64,000 nucleotides of DNA from Membranipora membranacea (lineage: Eukaryota; Bryozoa; Gymnolaemata; Cheilostomatida; Membraniporidae). Within the stretch, counting starts at the first letter, position 1. The number at the start of each line of letters is the position of its first letter. The stretch is from assembly GCA_914767715.1 (NCBI GenBank), contig OU612071.1, positions 10,647,493 to 10,711,492 on the forward strand, read 5' to 3'. Below the pieces are notes generated by a model, which searched no databases, was not told the DNA's origin, and saw only the letters and a program-made list of their open reading frames with translations. Shown one piece after another: positions 10,820 to 23,212 of the stretch. The translations under genes and the position numbers were made by a program.

Positions 10820-13800
10820 TTAGTAGTAACCACTGCTGCCTGTAAAAAAAATAAAGACAATCGGTAAAAGAAAAGCGAGCAAATGAGTATTTTGGTTGTG
10901 CTTATAGTTGAATCCCAACATGAATTAAAATGGACACAATTAATGATAAAAGTGGGTGTTTATGTAAGCTGAAAACTAATTTTGTACTGTCTTTACCCAG
11001 AGCACCCGGTGATCCCTTTTTATTATCACATGGTAATAGCGATATAATAGAAAAATTAAACAAAGCTGCTATTTTTCTACTGTTTAGAGTTAATGGGGGA
11101 AGTAAATAAATATGATTGAGAATGGCTACTTACATGGGCGATAGTGTCTACATTCCTCTTCCTGGCTAGCCTTTCCTACACAGTCTTCTCCACCATTGAT
11201 GGGAGCTGGAGCTGTGCATGTTCTGGATCTTGTCCTCATTCCGACTCCACAGCTACCAGAGCAGCTTGACCAAACTCCCCAGCTTGTAAATCCACCATCA
11301 ACTGGGAGGGCCATAGAGTCTTCAGCTGGTCCAGCGCATTGAGCTCCTCCGTTCAGTGGGGCTGGGTTCGTGCAGGTTCTAGATCTGGTCTTGATTCCAG
11401 CAGCATCGATTGGCCCGAATGGTCCCCAGCTTGTATATCCACCATCAACTGGGACAGCCATAGAGTCTTCAGCTGGTCCAATACATTGAGCTCCTCCATT
11501 CATTGGGGTTGGGTTAGTGCAAGTTCTAGATCTTGTCTTGATTCCAGCAGCATCGATTGGGCCAAATGGTCCCCAACTTGTAAATCCACCATCGATTGGG
11601 ACAGTCATAGAGTCTTCAGCTGGTCCAATACATTGAGCTCCTCCGTTTAGTGGGGCTGGGTTAGTGCAAGTTCTAGATCTGGTCTTGATTCCAGCAGCAT
11701 CAATTGGTCCGAATGGTCCCCAGCTTGTATATCCACCATCAACTGGGACAGCCATAGAGTCTTCAGCTGGTCCAATACATTGAGCTCCTCCGTTTAGTGG
11801 GGCTGGGTTTGTGCATGTTCTAGATCTGGTCTTGATTCCAGCAGCATCGATTGGTCCGAATGGTCCCCAGCTTGTATATCCACCATCTACTGGGACAGCC
11901 ATAGAGTCCTCAGCTGGTCCAATACATTGAGCTCCTCCGTTCATTGGGGCTGGGTTAGTGCAAGTTCTGGATCTTGTCTTGATTCCAGAATCATCGATTG
12001 GCCCAAATGGTCCCCAGCTTGTAAATCCACCATCGATTGGGACAGTCATAGAGTCTTCAACTTGTCCAACACATTGAGCTCCTCCATTCATTGGGGCTGG
12101 GTTAGTGCAAGTTCTGGATCTTGTCTTGATTCCAGCATCATCAATTGGTCCAAATGGTCCCCAGCTTGTAAATCCGCCATCAATTGGGACAGTCATAGAG
12201 TCTTCAGATGGTCCCTCACATTGAGCTCCTCCATTCATTGGGGCTGGGTTAGTGCAAGTTCTAGATCTTGTCTTGATTCCAGCAGCATCGATTGGGCCAA
12301 ATGGTCCCCAGCTTGTAAATCCACCATCGATTGGGACAGTCATAGAGTCTTCAGCTGGTCCAACACATTGAGCTCCTCCGTTTAGTGGGGTTGGGTTAGT
12401 GCAGGTTCTAGATCTGGTCTTGATTCCAGCATCATCAATTGGTCCGAATGGTCCCCAGCTTGTATATCCACCATCAATTGGGACAGTCATAGAGTCTTCA
12501 GCTGGTCCAACACATTGAGCTCCTCCATTCATTGGGGTTGGGTTAGTGCAAGTTCTAGATCTTGTCTTGATTCCAGCAGCATCGATTGGGCCAAATGGTC
12601 CCCAACTTGTAAATCCACCATCGATTGGGACAGTCATAGAGTCTTCAGCTGGTCCAACACATTGAGCTCCTCCATTCATTGGGGTTGGGTTAGTGCAAGT
12701 TCTAGACCTGGTCTTGATTCCAGCATCATCAATTGGTCCGAATGGTCCCCAGCTTGTATATCCACCATCAATTGGGACAGCCATAGAGTCTTCAGCTGGT
12801 CCAATACATTGAGCTCCTCCATTCATTGGGGTTGGGTTAGTGCAAGTTCTAGATCTTGTCTTGATTCCAGCAGCATCGATTGGGCCAAATGGTCCCCAAC
12901 TTGTAAATCCACCATCGATTGGGACAGTCATAGAGTCTTCAGCTGGTCCAACACATTGAGCTCCTCCATTCATTGGGGTTGGGTTAGTGCAAGTTCTAGA
13001 CCTGGTCTTGATTCCAGCATCATCAATTGGTCCGAATGGTCCCCAGCTTGTATATCCACCATCAATTGGGACAGCCATAGAGTCTTCAGCTGGTCCAATA
13101 CATTGAGCTCCTCCGTTTAGTGGGGTTGGGTTAGTGCAAGTTCTAGATCTGGTCTTGATTCCAGCAGCATCAATTGGTCCGAATGGTCCCCAGCTTGTAT
13201 ATCCACCATCAACTGGGACAGCCATGGAGTCTTCAGCTGGTCCAATACATTGAGCTCCTCCGTTTAGTGGGGCTGGGTTAGTGCAAGTTCTAGATCTTTT
13301 CTTGATTCCAGCAGCATTGATTGGGCCAAATGGTCCCCAGCTTGTAAATCCACCATCGATTGGGACAGTCATAGAGTCTTCAGCTGGTCCAACACATTGA
13401 GCTCCTCCATTCATTGGGGTTGGGTTAGTGCAAGTTCTAGATCTTGTCTTGATTCCAGCAGCATCGATTGGGCCAAATGGTCCCCAACTTGTAAATCCAC
13501 CATCGATTGGGACAGTCATAGAGTCTTCAGCTGGTCCAACACATTGAGCTCCTCCATTCATTGGGGGTGGGTTAGTGCAAGTTCTAGATCTTGTCTTGAT
13601 TCCAGCAGCATTGATTGGGCCAAATGGTCCCCAACTTGTAAATCCACCATCGATTGGGAGAGTCATAGAGTCTTCAGCTGGTCCAACACATTGAGCTCCT
13701 CCATTCATTGGTGTTGGGTTAGTGCAAGTTCTAGATCTTGTCTTGATTCCAGCAGCATCGATTGGGCCAAATGGTCCCCAACTTGTAAATCCACCATCAA

Positions 13801-14859
13801 TTGGGACAATCATAGAGTCTTCAGCTGTTCCAACACATTGAGCTCCTCCATTCATTGGGGCTGGGTTAGTGCAAGTTCTAGATCTTGTCTTGATTCCAGC
13901 AGCATCGATTGGTCCAAATGGTCCCCAATTTGTAAATCCACCATCAACTGTGAAAAAAGAGACTGTATGGATTATGTTCTTTGTGAAATCTTCACAGTAT
14001 ACAAGATTTTCCACTTCGTAGTAATTATATTTCTTACATTTTTTCACACTTTCAGTTTACCATCGGCCATTCAATAAACCTGTACGCTAACCTTTGCATT
14101 GTCCTGCATTACATGCCTCAGTTTGGCTGCTGGGTCCTTCACAACCGAGGAAGTTTCCACTTCTCAGGAACCTAGGTCTGTTGCATGATCTAACTCTACC
14201 TCTTGATCCATCTCCACAAGTCACGTCACAGGCTGCCCATTCTCCCCAGGATGTGTATGTTCCAGGATCTACAAAATTAGCATTACATATTTGATAGCTT
14301 TTTTGTTTTGACATAATTAACTTGCACTCTCTTCCTAATTGCTGGTTCTAATAGAAGTTAGATTTACAGAAGCACAATTGCAGCAGTTTTACTGTGCACA
14401 GTCCTAAAACCAATATAGTTTGACCATGGACTTTTGCAAGTGATATTCGGTATCAGAGCCAAGCTATCTGTGTCAGATGAATAATTATAATATTGACTTA
14501 CATGAGAAGAAGAATTCTCCATCGCCTGCTCCTGCTCCTGCACCTGCACCAGCTCCTACACCAGGTCCTACATTAGGTACTACACCTGCTCCTGATTCTG
14601 CCCCTGGACTACTTCCTCCTGCAGGGCCATACCCGTCAGATAGACAAGCTGCCAAGCCTATAATCGAAATAAAATTAAAATGTTATTAATTGGAGAAATC
14701 TTCAACACTTGGAGCATTCGCAATATTCTTCTTTTCATTTGCAGCGTGATTAAATTTAATTATTTTGATTCCATGAGCCAGTGAATCGAGAGTTGTTCAT
14801 TTCCATGTAGACTCACCCAGCAAGGCTGCTATGCCAATGATTACAGCTTTCCTGTACAT
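10820..14859 (-). CDS. TSR-B: secreted protein with 18 cysteine-depleted TSR units between two complete TSRs
   Basis: Coding exons: 14859-14817, 14657-14502, 14268-14092, 13947-11134, 10839-10820; non-coding exon 1 is 15615-15575 and exon 2 begins at 14877. The spliced CDS is 3210 nt, 1069 residues, all introns phase 1. The signal peptide starts MYRKAVIIGIAALLG. Exon 3 is the longest of the four (52 codons) because of a Gly/Ala expansion (alternating GA). Exon 4 is a six-Cys TSR (WGEWAAC, CDVTCG). Exon 5 has 18 two-Cys units mostly of the PAEDSM/PMNGG type with IDAAG or IDDAG, then a terminal six-Cys TSR (WGVWSSC, CSGSCG) one residue longer than in the paralogues (NGGEDC). The tail is CSSGYY. 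This is the longest array, with evidence of recent duplication. Plus-strand open frames over the array are shadows created by a stop-free 147-bp period. Confidence 0.92.
11300..13945 (-). repeat. TSR-B tandem array, 18 x 147 bp
   Basis: Exon 5 length (2814) equals 2 + 18 x 147 + 165 + 1, so there is no indel in 18 units. Units vary in a few positions: F or Y before TSW, A or D in IDAAG/IDDAG, T or A in NPTP/NPAP, V or I before GPAED. Alternating patterns reveal two-unit blocks. Confidence 0.95.
12527..13114 (-). repeat. 294-bp two-unit block duplicated in tandem
   Basis: 12527-12820 and 12821-13114 look identical base for base when I align them by eye. Each contains one IDAAG unit and one IDDAG unit. 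This is a higher-order repeat and implies a recent unequal exchange inside exon 5 of TSR-B. Confidence 0.85.
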
Positions 14860-15115
14860 TTCCTCTCTGAACTTCTCCTAGAAAAAATAATTCAATTGTC
14901 TTTAGATAAAGAAAACTGCTCCAGATGCGTTCGTGTAACTTTTACAATTGATGCTCTCCAAAATTAGGTTTCAGATCAGAAATATACAATTGCTTGCATT
15001 CATAATTATTATGATCCTTTAAATGATACCAAAATTCAGTCCTAATGACAATAAATAAAAATGCTACATATTAGTGACTCTGATTCCAGTTCATGTATGC
15101 AACTACCGAACAGAG

Positions 15116-15529
15116 CAGGGGCGTATATTCTAAAAAAATTCACTCACTGACTTTTCAGAGATGAGCATAATAATCGGGCGCAGCCCGATCCACACGCCGT
15201 AGGCGTGGCGGGGAGGGTGTGGGAGGGGCGCTTAATCGCCCTCCCACCACAGAAATTTTTGCATATCGGTAGCAAAATAGTGCTAGCAGAGAGGTATTTC
15301 AATAGCTCACTGAGCTGTTGGGTACTTTCAGAAAACAACTCAATAGCAGTAGAAGATTACGGTAAAAATGCTCCAGTTATAAAGCACCATTTGAAAAAAA
15401 ACTGACCTGGATGGGATTCGAACCCACAACAATCTTATGATCAGTGTTTATTAGGCGGACGCTCTACACACTGAGCTATTCAGCCACTCACGGAAATCCG
15501 TGGGCCGTGAGTGCTAATATACGCCACTG
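15116..15529. mobile_element. hAT-type MITE with 8-bp TSD, carrying a tRNA-like segment
   Basis: Ends CAGGGGCGTATATT and AATATACGCCACTG are terminal inverted repeats with one mismatch. GAACAGAG occurs directly outside both ends (15108-15115 and 15530-15537), a perfect 8-bp target duplication. CAG ends plus an 8-bp TSD fit non-autonomous hAT elements. At 414 bp it is too short for a transposase. Inside are GC-rich hairpins (CGGGCGCAGCCCG; CACGGAAATCCGTG) and, on the minus strand, a tRNA-like segment with B box GGGTTCGAATCCC (about 15412-15425) and A-box-like TAGCTCAGTGTG (about 15464-15475). It sits in intron 1 of TSR-B. Confidence 0.88.
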
Positions 15530-15614
15530 GAACAGAGAGTTAGATACTTTCTCCTAAACTGTTACTCTGCTTACCTTTTACTGGTTGTTCCTTTGGTGAG
15601 ATCCAGAACTGAAC

Positions 15615-15646
15615 TGATCTTCCTCTGTTAGCCTTGAGTATTTATA
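15615..15646 (-). promoter_or_regulatory. TSR-B core promoter (TATA + initiator)
   Basis: TATAAATA at 15646-15639, then 21 nt, then TCAGTT with the putative +1 A at 15615. Exon 1 runs to the GTAAGC donor at 15574. Confidence 0.8.
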
Positions 15647-15649
15647 CAT

Positions 15650-18600
15650 GCTGCAGACTTCCTGGACACAGGCTGTAACATACACCTGTTCATGTGGAAT
15701 TGGGTAATCAAATTAATTGTTGCAAAACGTTTAATAATGGCGTGGGCACATTATAATATATATGAATCAACTGTGTCCAGTTGTGTAAGCTGGAGACCTG
15801 TTGTCCTGCCATTATTATCATTTGATTGATCCTATGATATTGATAGACTTATAACTAAAACACTTTTCAATAAGTTGAAGATAGTAGATAATAAATACTG
15901 TCTCTGATGTGAAATATAAAATATGAGATAATCTGATCATATGACATCATCTATAAGATCTATAGACTTGGGTCTGTAGTAATTGTTATCCAATCATCAA
16001 ACATCAATCTTGTCAAATAGTGATAATCATTTGTCGATTTTAAAGCTATAGAAATTTATAACATCATGTCACCAACTTCCGCAGGGGAGATTACAGGGGA
16101 TTACTTGACATTGTGGGTAAAAAGCAGGTTGTCTGATTGAGGATAGATATTGATTAGTCATCTATATTGTAAAAATGTAAAATGAAAACCACTTTTTGTT
16201 AGCAGCTCTCCAGCTGTCTTTACAGTATATGAAAGATAATAAATATAGAATGAAAACAGGAGACATTCAACTGTACAAGTTAGGAGTGTTCAAGACTGGA
16301 GAGCTCACCTCCTTTAGCAGCGTGTGCAGTGTCTGAGATTCAAACCAGCAACCCTCAGATTGTCTAGCATTTGGTGTATACCTTCGGCGACCTCACATAA
16401 CAATAAAAATATAACCCTCCAATTTATCACTATTCGACCTCCAACAACTGAATTGAATTGAACTTGAAATTATTTTTCGGAGCATAACTTTCTGTGTAAC
16501 TGCATTTTAAAAATGCAAACAGATTGACATATAAAATACCTCACACTGAGCTTACCCCTTATAAATGGTCAAAGTTCCTCTACCAGCCTTTAAAAATCAG
16601 TCATTCTGTCTTGATGCATTACCTTTGGGATTTTCTAGCTAGGCTTTTATATTTGCACCTCTATCAAGATCATGATATGGTCACAACCAGTTCATCTACC
16701 CTGATCACATAGCGCTGTCTGAGAGTTGATAGAATCCCTTTTATAATACTCTCAATTTTAGCTAAGGATAAATGTATAAACAAGTTGGAATTTATTTCCT
16801 AGTATTGTTTTTCATATCCACTTAAAAGCACTTGCTACCCATACTCCAACCTTCTCCCACTCTCTCTCTCTCTAGACATACCAACCCGCTTACACATTCA
16901 ACAGAGTATTGCGCAACAATTTCCCAAATACAAACAACATACCTGGCCATTCATCTAGGTATCATAAAATAAAGTTAATGTTTATCTCTCGCCAACAACA
17001 TACAATCATCAACCGTCATCATTCAGATTGATAAGTTTTGTTGACAAACAGTTGTGACAGAAGTATCGAATACTTTTTTGAAAGAGGGTGTAGATATGAT
17101 CAAAAAATATTACGAGCATTTCAACTATTACAGATCTTGTTGTGAATTGATACACCACACTGAGGTACAAGCAGTGGATCCCGTTGTCATGGTGATTTTC
17201 TTATTTGAGTGATTGCTAGAGTATTGTAAATACATTTTTTGGTGTAGATAATCTACAATATAAAATCTCTGTTGTGAAATACCAAATGTGAGATCATCGA
17301 CTTGAAAAGAGGTCTCTGTCAGTATACTTCGCATTCTGTTTCCGTGTAATCTTGGGCAATGTCATTGATGATCGTCAGTTGTGATATGGTTTCAAACGCC
17401 CTGGATTGGAATATGAAGTCATTTTGCAAGTCTTTTTTGGTAGATGATGAGTCACATATTATGTTCTTGTAAGGTGCTGTATTGTCAATATATTACCTTT
17501 CAGTATCGTTATGAGCGCTTGCTGATCCCAAGAGGGATAATTACATGAGGAGTATATATCCGAGGGTGCTGCATGCTGGAACGATCAACCTTGAGAGCTC
17601 CCCTGGTGGTAGTCAATACCCTGAGTCTTACTGCACAAATCGCCTGGCACCAGTGGATGCCTTATCTATGTAACCAATAAATAAAGAACATTGCATTGAA
17701 AAATATGATCAATTTCTCATTATTATATCCTTCTAAGTCCCCCAAATCCCAACTCCTTCCCCGCAAAGATATTATATACAAAGTGCTCATGCCTTTGCTC
17801 TCATGTTGAAGACTGATGTCTAAAATTCTGGTATTATTGACTGACAGATATTAATGACGAATTTAAAAATACTGAATTATACTTGTATTTTGTTATTTTC
17901 TCTTTTTACAAACTGCAGTCATGTCACAACAAAGTTAGCAAAATAACATCTCAATTTGTTTGACTGTTTGGTCTGTTTTTCAGACAGGGGGAATGATACA
18001 GAAAAGATTAAGTGCCGATACTGTTATTTGAGCTACAATTTAAATTACTATATTAAAATAATTCTCAAATCTCTGTCGTTCTGTAATCAATATAATTTGC
18101 GATGTGTAGTAGTGTTTTTACCTGGCAAGGATATTCTAAATCCTCACCAGAAGTGTAGTGTAGTCTAGGAGGTATGCCCAAAGCTTTGCAAGTGGTGTTC
18201 ATACGGGTTTAGCAAGCAATACATGGGGTTCAGAAGAAAACAATATATATGGGTGTCGCCCGAGATTGGATCAAAACCAGATTTTCGGTCGGAAAATCCA
18301 ACCATGTCCAAGATTGAAGCGAGTAGTTGTGTGGCATATACAAAACAAACACAGAAATCTATAAACTCATATTTTTGTATAGATATATACATATATATAC
18401 CAAATATTACACAAACATTAAATCAGAGCTTTACCCCTTTTGAAGGTCATGCTCTGATAGAGGTTTTCTGGTGGCAACTCTGTCACAAAAATACAACGAT
18501 ACGTCAATGGAAGAATCAGCATGAATCCGAAGGGGTTACAGGTCGGCCTTACAGAGGCCACCAATGTCTTGTGAAGCATGCCGTTGGAATGTTTTATTAT

Positions 18601-19060
18601 TTTGTATTATAAAGTACCACACAGATTCTTGCTTTAGTTTTCTGCTAATCTTTCTGGTTGGTATTAATAAAACGATAGAATATACAATGTTGAGGTTGAA
18701 GATTGCATATTTAGCATTTGGGCAAAGTTATTAATCTTATTGTTTCAAATCACCTGGATGGGTAGATATTAATTCAGATTCGATGTCGATTTATTTTTTA
18801 CACAATCGCTGGTACTCAATAGGTTGCCACAAAATGTAACCTGTTAACACTTGGTAAAGTTTCAATAACAAGGATTCGCGAGAAACTATTTCAGGCTTCT
18901 TTTTATCATCTTTCTGATATAGGCGAGTATCATAAGTAGACGCAGCTTCGGGGGGGGGGGGGGGGATGATCTGATATTATTTTACTTATTTAGTTAATCT
19001 GCTTCTCATTGACATTGATCTGACAATCAGGGCAATTACAAGGTTAAACTAAGAATGATC
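15650..19060. other. intergenic region between TSR-B and TSR-C
   Basis: No gene that I can support. The first 500 bp resemble the upstream flank of TSR-A. A short (TC)n tract lies at about 16858-16876, a degenerate tRNA-like segment perhaps at 16290-16400, and a 16-nt G run at 18950-18965. From about 18895 the sequence matches 27440 onward (3' flank of TSR-D). Confidence 0.5.
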
Positions 19061-19070
19061 ATTCATGGTC

Positions 19071-19076
19071 TTTATT
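19071..19076 (-). terminator. poly(A) signal of TSR-C
   Basis: AATAAA on the minus strand about 210 nt past the stop. The equivalent position in TSR-D has the same hexamer. Confidence 0.7.
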
Positions 19077-19285
19077 ATAAAACAAACTGTGGCACAAATG
19101 GGAAACACTGATTAAAACTTATTTGTGTTCTTCTTGGTAATAGACTGCAAGCAACAAGTGAAAGGAAACTAATGAAATATCATGCAAAAAACAAAACATT
19201 TAACTTGGAACTGTTTTTAATTGAGTCGTAATGATGGCTGTATGTTGGCACTTGTGGGGTTTTTGGGATCACCATCTGACAGAGT

Positions 19286-22200
19286 TTAGTAATACCCGCT
19301 GCTGCCTAAAAACAAAGAGTAATTGTGAGTTTCATGTATCGGTACATATAACTGTGATATCATAATGTGCGGTGATACAGATACACAATTTACCAGGTTG
19401 CAACTGAAATAAAGTTTGAAATCTTCGATTTGGAATGCATTGAGGCTATTCATGTTACTTACATGGTCGGTAGTGTCTACATTCTTCTTCCTGGCTAGCC
19501 ATTCCTACACATCTTCCACCATTGAGAGGAGCTGGAGCTGCGCATGTTCTTGATCTTGTTCTCAATCCGACCCCACAGCTACCGGAGCAGCTTGACCAAA
19601 CTCCCCAACTTGTATATCCACCATCGACTGGTACGGTCATGGAGTCTGAAGATGGTCCGACACATTGAGCTCCTCCGTTCATTGGGGCTGGGTTAGTGCA
19701 GGTTCTAAATCTGGTCTTGATTCCAGCAGCGTTGATTGGTCCAAATGGTCCCCAGCTTGTATATCCACCATCGATTGAAACGGTCATAGAGTCTTCAGCT
19801 GGTCCAACACATTGGGCTCCTCCATTCGTTGGTTGTGGGTTAGTGCAGGTTCTGGATCTGGTCTTGATTCCAGCAGCGTTGATTGGTCCGAATGGTCCCC
19901 AGCTTGTATATCCACCATCGATTGGGACAATCATAGAGTCTTCAGCTGGTCCAACACATTGAGCTCCTCCATTCAGTGGGGCTGGGCTAGTGCAGGTTCT
20001 AGATCTGGTCTTGATTCCAGCAGCGTTGATTGGTCCGAATGGTCCCCAGCTGGTAAATCCACCATCGATTAGGACAATCATAGAGTCTTCAGCTGGTCCA
20101 ACACATTGAGCTCCTCCATTCATCGGGGCTGGGTTAGTGCAGGTTCTAGATCTGGTCTTGATTCCAGCAGCGTTGATTGGTCCGAATGGTCCCCAGCTGG
20201 TATATCCACCATCGATTGGAACGGTCATAGAGTCTTCAGCTGGTCCAACACATTGGGCTCCTCCATTCATTGGGGCTGGATTAGTGCAGGTTCTAGATCT
20301 GGTCTTGATTCCAGCAGCGTTGATTGGTCCGAATGGTCCCCAGCTTGTATATCCACCATCGATTGGAACGGTCATAGAGTCTTCAGCTGGTCCAACACAT
20401 TGGGCTCCTCCATTCATTGGTTGTGGGTTAGTGCAGGTTCTGGATCTGGTCTTGATTCCAGCAGCGTTGATTGGTCCGAATGGTCCCCAGCTTGAATATC
20501 CACCATCGATTGGGACAATCATAGTGTCTTCAGCTGGTCCAACACATTGAGCTCCTCCATTCATTGGGGCTGGGTTAGTGCAGGTTCTAGATCTGGTCTT
20601 GATTCCAGAAGCATTGATTGGTCCAAATGGTCCCCAGCTTGTATATCCACCATCGATTGGGACAATCATAGAGTCTTCAGCTGGTCCAACACATTGAGCT
20701 CCTCCATTCATTGGGGCTGGGTTAGTGCAGGTTCTAGATCTGGTCTTGATTCCAGCAGCATTGATTGGTCCAAATGGTCCCCAGCTTGTATATCCACCAT
20801 CGATTTTAACGGTCATAGAGTCTTCTGCTGGTCCAACACATTGTGCTCCTCCATTCATGGGTGCTGGGTTAGTGCAGGTTCTAGATCTGGTCTTAATTCC
20901 AGCAGCGTTGATTGGCCCGAAAGGTCCCCAGCTTGTATATCCACCATCGATTGGAACGGTCATAGAGTCTTCAGCTGGTCCAACACATTGGGCTCCTCCA
21001 TTCATTGGTTCTGGGCTAGTGCAGGTTCTTGATCTTGTCTTGATTCCAGCAGCGTTGATTGGTCCGAAAGGTCCCCAGCTTGTATATCCACCATCAATTG
21101 GGACAATCATAGAGTCCTCAGCTGGTCCAACACATTGGGCTCCTCCATTCATTGGTTCTGGGTTAGTGCAGGTTCTGGATCTGGTCTTGATTCCAGCAGC
21201 ATTGATTGGTCCGAATGGTCCCCAGCTTGTATATCCACCATCGATTGGGACAGTCATAGAGTCTTCAGTTGGTCCAACACAATGAGCTCCTCCATTCATT
21301 GGGGCTGGGTTAGTGCAAGTTCTAGATCTTGTCTTGATTCCAGCAGCATCGATTGGGCCAAATGGTCCCCAGCTTGTATATCCACCATCAATTGGAACGG
21401 TCATAGAGTCTTCAGCTGGTCCAACACATTGAGCTCCTCCATTCATTGGGGCTGGGTTAGTGCAGGTTCTAGATCTGGTCTTGATTCCAGCAGCGTTGAT
21501 TGGTCCGAATGGTCCCCAGCTTGTATATCCACCATCAATTGGAACGGTCATAGAGTCTTCAGCTGGTCCAACACATTGAGCTCCTCCATTCATTGGGGCT
21601 GGGTTAGTGCAGGTTCTAGATCTGGTCTTGATTCCAGCAGCGTTGATTGGTCCGAATGGTCCCCAGCTTGTATATCCACCATCGATTGGGACGGTCATAG
21701 TGTCTGAAGATGGTCCAACACATTGAGCTCCTCCATTCATTGGGGCTGGGTTAGTGCAAGATCTAGATCTGGTCTTGATACCGGCAGCATTGATTGGCCC
21801 GAATGGTCCCCAGCTTGTAAATCCGCCATCAACTGTAAAAAATAAAATCATTGCTTAGCTATACACACTGTGAAATATTCTCAGATCTGGTTTGAAGTTC
21901 TCATTTCTAAGTGATGTTATTTCTGAAGGCTTTACACGCTGATCCATATCATCACCTTTGCATTGTCCTGCATAACAGGCCTCAGTTTGGCTGCTTGCTT
22001 CTTCACAACCGAGGTAAGTTCCACTTCTCAAGTATTTAGGTTTGATGCATGATCTAACTCTGGTTCTGGAGCCATCTCCGCAAGTTACACCGCAGGCTGT
22101 CCATTCTCCCCATGGTGTATACTTTCCATGGTCTGCAAAAATGGATGTGCAATTTAATGAGCAAACTGTTTGTAGGTATTGAGTTCCTTATTAAACATAG

Positions 22201-22881
22201 GATTTTAAAAGGGTGTTAAAACAAATGACTGATAGCTCAGAAACAACAAGTTTGCTTGTGATAGGAAGTGCTGAAACTTCCAACCAGGATCTTTTTTGAG
22301 CAGTAGTTATTAAATCAATAGTTCACTCTGTTACAACAATAGTCCAATGTCAAATTGATGAATCCATTATCTACTTACATGAGTAGAAGCTTCTACCAGA
22401 TCCTACTGCCCCGACATCTGGACCAGCTCCTGAGTTACTACCTCCTACAGGTCCATATCCATCACTTGTGAAGCAAGCTGCCACTCCTAAAAGTATCATA
22501 AATTGGAATATCATCAAATATAGCTTGTATTGTCAAAACTACAAAGACTTAACATTACATCATCAATTTTCACAATGATGCAGCCAACTGTTTTATGAAT
22601 TACCATAGTCTAAGTGCACAGACACCTGCATGCAATTGGCATTACCTTATCAACCAAACATTTGAAAATTGGTTGTTGATATTGTAATGCCACTAACTTG
22701 CATTGGAGTCATCTGAGCACTTAGACTGGGATTACCATCGACTGATTTTGTGCTAAACCGCTCTACATTGATCATTAATAAATCCATCAGCCTTATGCAT
22801 CCACACTTATGAATATGATACTTTTTATTGAAACTTACCGAGCAGAGCGGCTACACCAATGATTACTGCTTTTCCGTACAT
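19286..22881 (-). CDS. TSR-C: secreted protein with 15 cysteine-depleted TSR units between two complete TSRs
   Basis: Coding exons: 22881-22839, 22486-22379, 22132-21956, 21832-19463, 19305-19286; non-coding exon 1 is 23181-23142 and exon 2 begins at 22896. The spliced CDS is 2718 nt, 905 residues, all introns phase 1. The signal peptide starts MYGKAVIIGVAALLG. The exon 3 linker is 36 codons, rich in Gly, Ser and Val. The exon 4 TSR has WGEWTACGVTCG and six Cys; it differs from the paralogues in GCEEASS. Fifteen two-Cys units follow, mostly PAEDSM/PMNGG with INAAG. The first and last units carry PSSD instead. The terminal TSR is WGVWSSCSGSCG with CAAPAP, and the tail is CSSGYY. Exon 4 ends at an unusual but acceptable GTGATG donor. 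Closest paralogue by 5' exons and flanks is TSR-D. Confidence 0.92.
19626..21830 (-). repeat. TSR-C tandem array, 15 x 147 bp
   Basis: Exon 5 length (2370) equals 2 + 15 x 147 + 162 + 1. Units are nearly uniform (INAAG, RSRTC, PMNGG, PAEDSM) except at the array ends, where PSSD variants survive. This is the pattern expected if central units are homogenised more than end units. Confidence 0.95.
22600..22740. repeat. imperfect inverted repeat in TSR-C intron 2
   Basis: Arms of about 50-55 nt: left arm with AGTCTAAGTGCACAGACACC and GGCATTAC, then ATCAACCAA; right arm with TTGGTTGTTGAT, GTAATGCC and CTGAGCACTTAGACT. The same structure sits at the equivalent place in TSR-D (31513-31664), so it predates that duplication. 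It could be an old MITE. Confidence 0.65.
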
Positions 22882-23180
22882 TTCCTCTTTTAGTTTCTGT
22901 TAATAAAAGACAATAATCTGTGTAAGATGACTGGATGGGAAATTGAATTTGCCGCTTTGAAAGAGTAAAGGATATTGTCCTTCACATTTGATCGATCAAC
23001 AACCTGCGTTGTTGTAACCAAGTACTTGCACTTAAATAACATTGGAAATGTTTTCGAAATTTAGAAGCAAATTATTCTATCATACATCTATCACCACTGA
23101 GTAAGAGTTAGATTAATTTAATAAGCTGTTCCACTGCTTACCTTCTCTGGCTGTTTCTGTGGTGAGATCCAGAACTGAAC

Positions 23181-23212
23181 TGATCTCCTTCTGTCAGCTT
23201 TGGATATTTATA
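23181..23212 (-). promoter_or_regulatory. TSR-C core promoter (TATA + initiator)
   Basis: TATAAATA at 23212-23205, 21-nt spacer, TCAGTT with the putative +1 A at 23181. Upstream, about 23215-24900 is similar to 32117-33590 upstream of TSR-D. Confidence 0.8.

Noticed and set aside
11339-14077. Long plus-strand open frames opposite the TSR arrays (for example 12515-13120 and 13397-14077), with parallel ones over the other three arrays
   Set aside because: They follow from a 147-bp, stop-free period that is a multiple of three. They have no signal peptide, splice logic or domain, and the minus-strand frame carries the TSR motifs, splice sites and promoters.
15412-15490. Possible tRNA gene
   Set aside because: A and B boxes are present, but the acceptor strands do not pair and the segment lies wholly within a MITE with TIRs and TSD.
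18223-18612. 129-codon open frame
   Set aside because: No domain, low-complexity middle (ATATAC repeats), no promoter or splice support.
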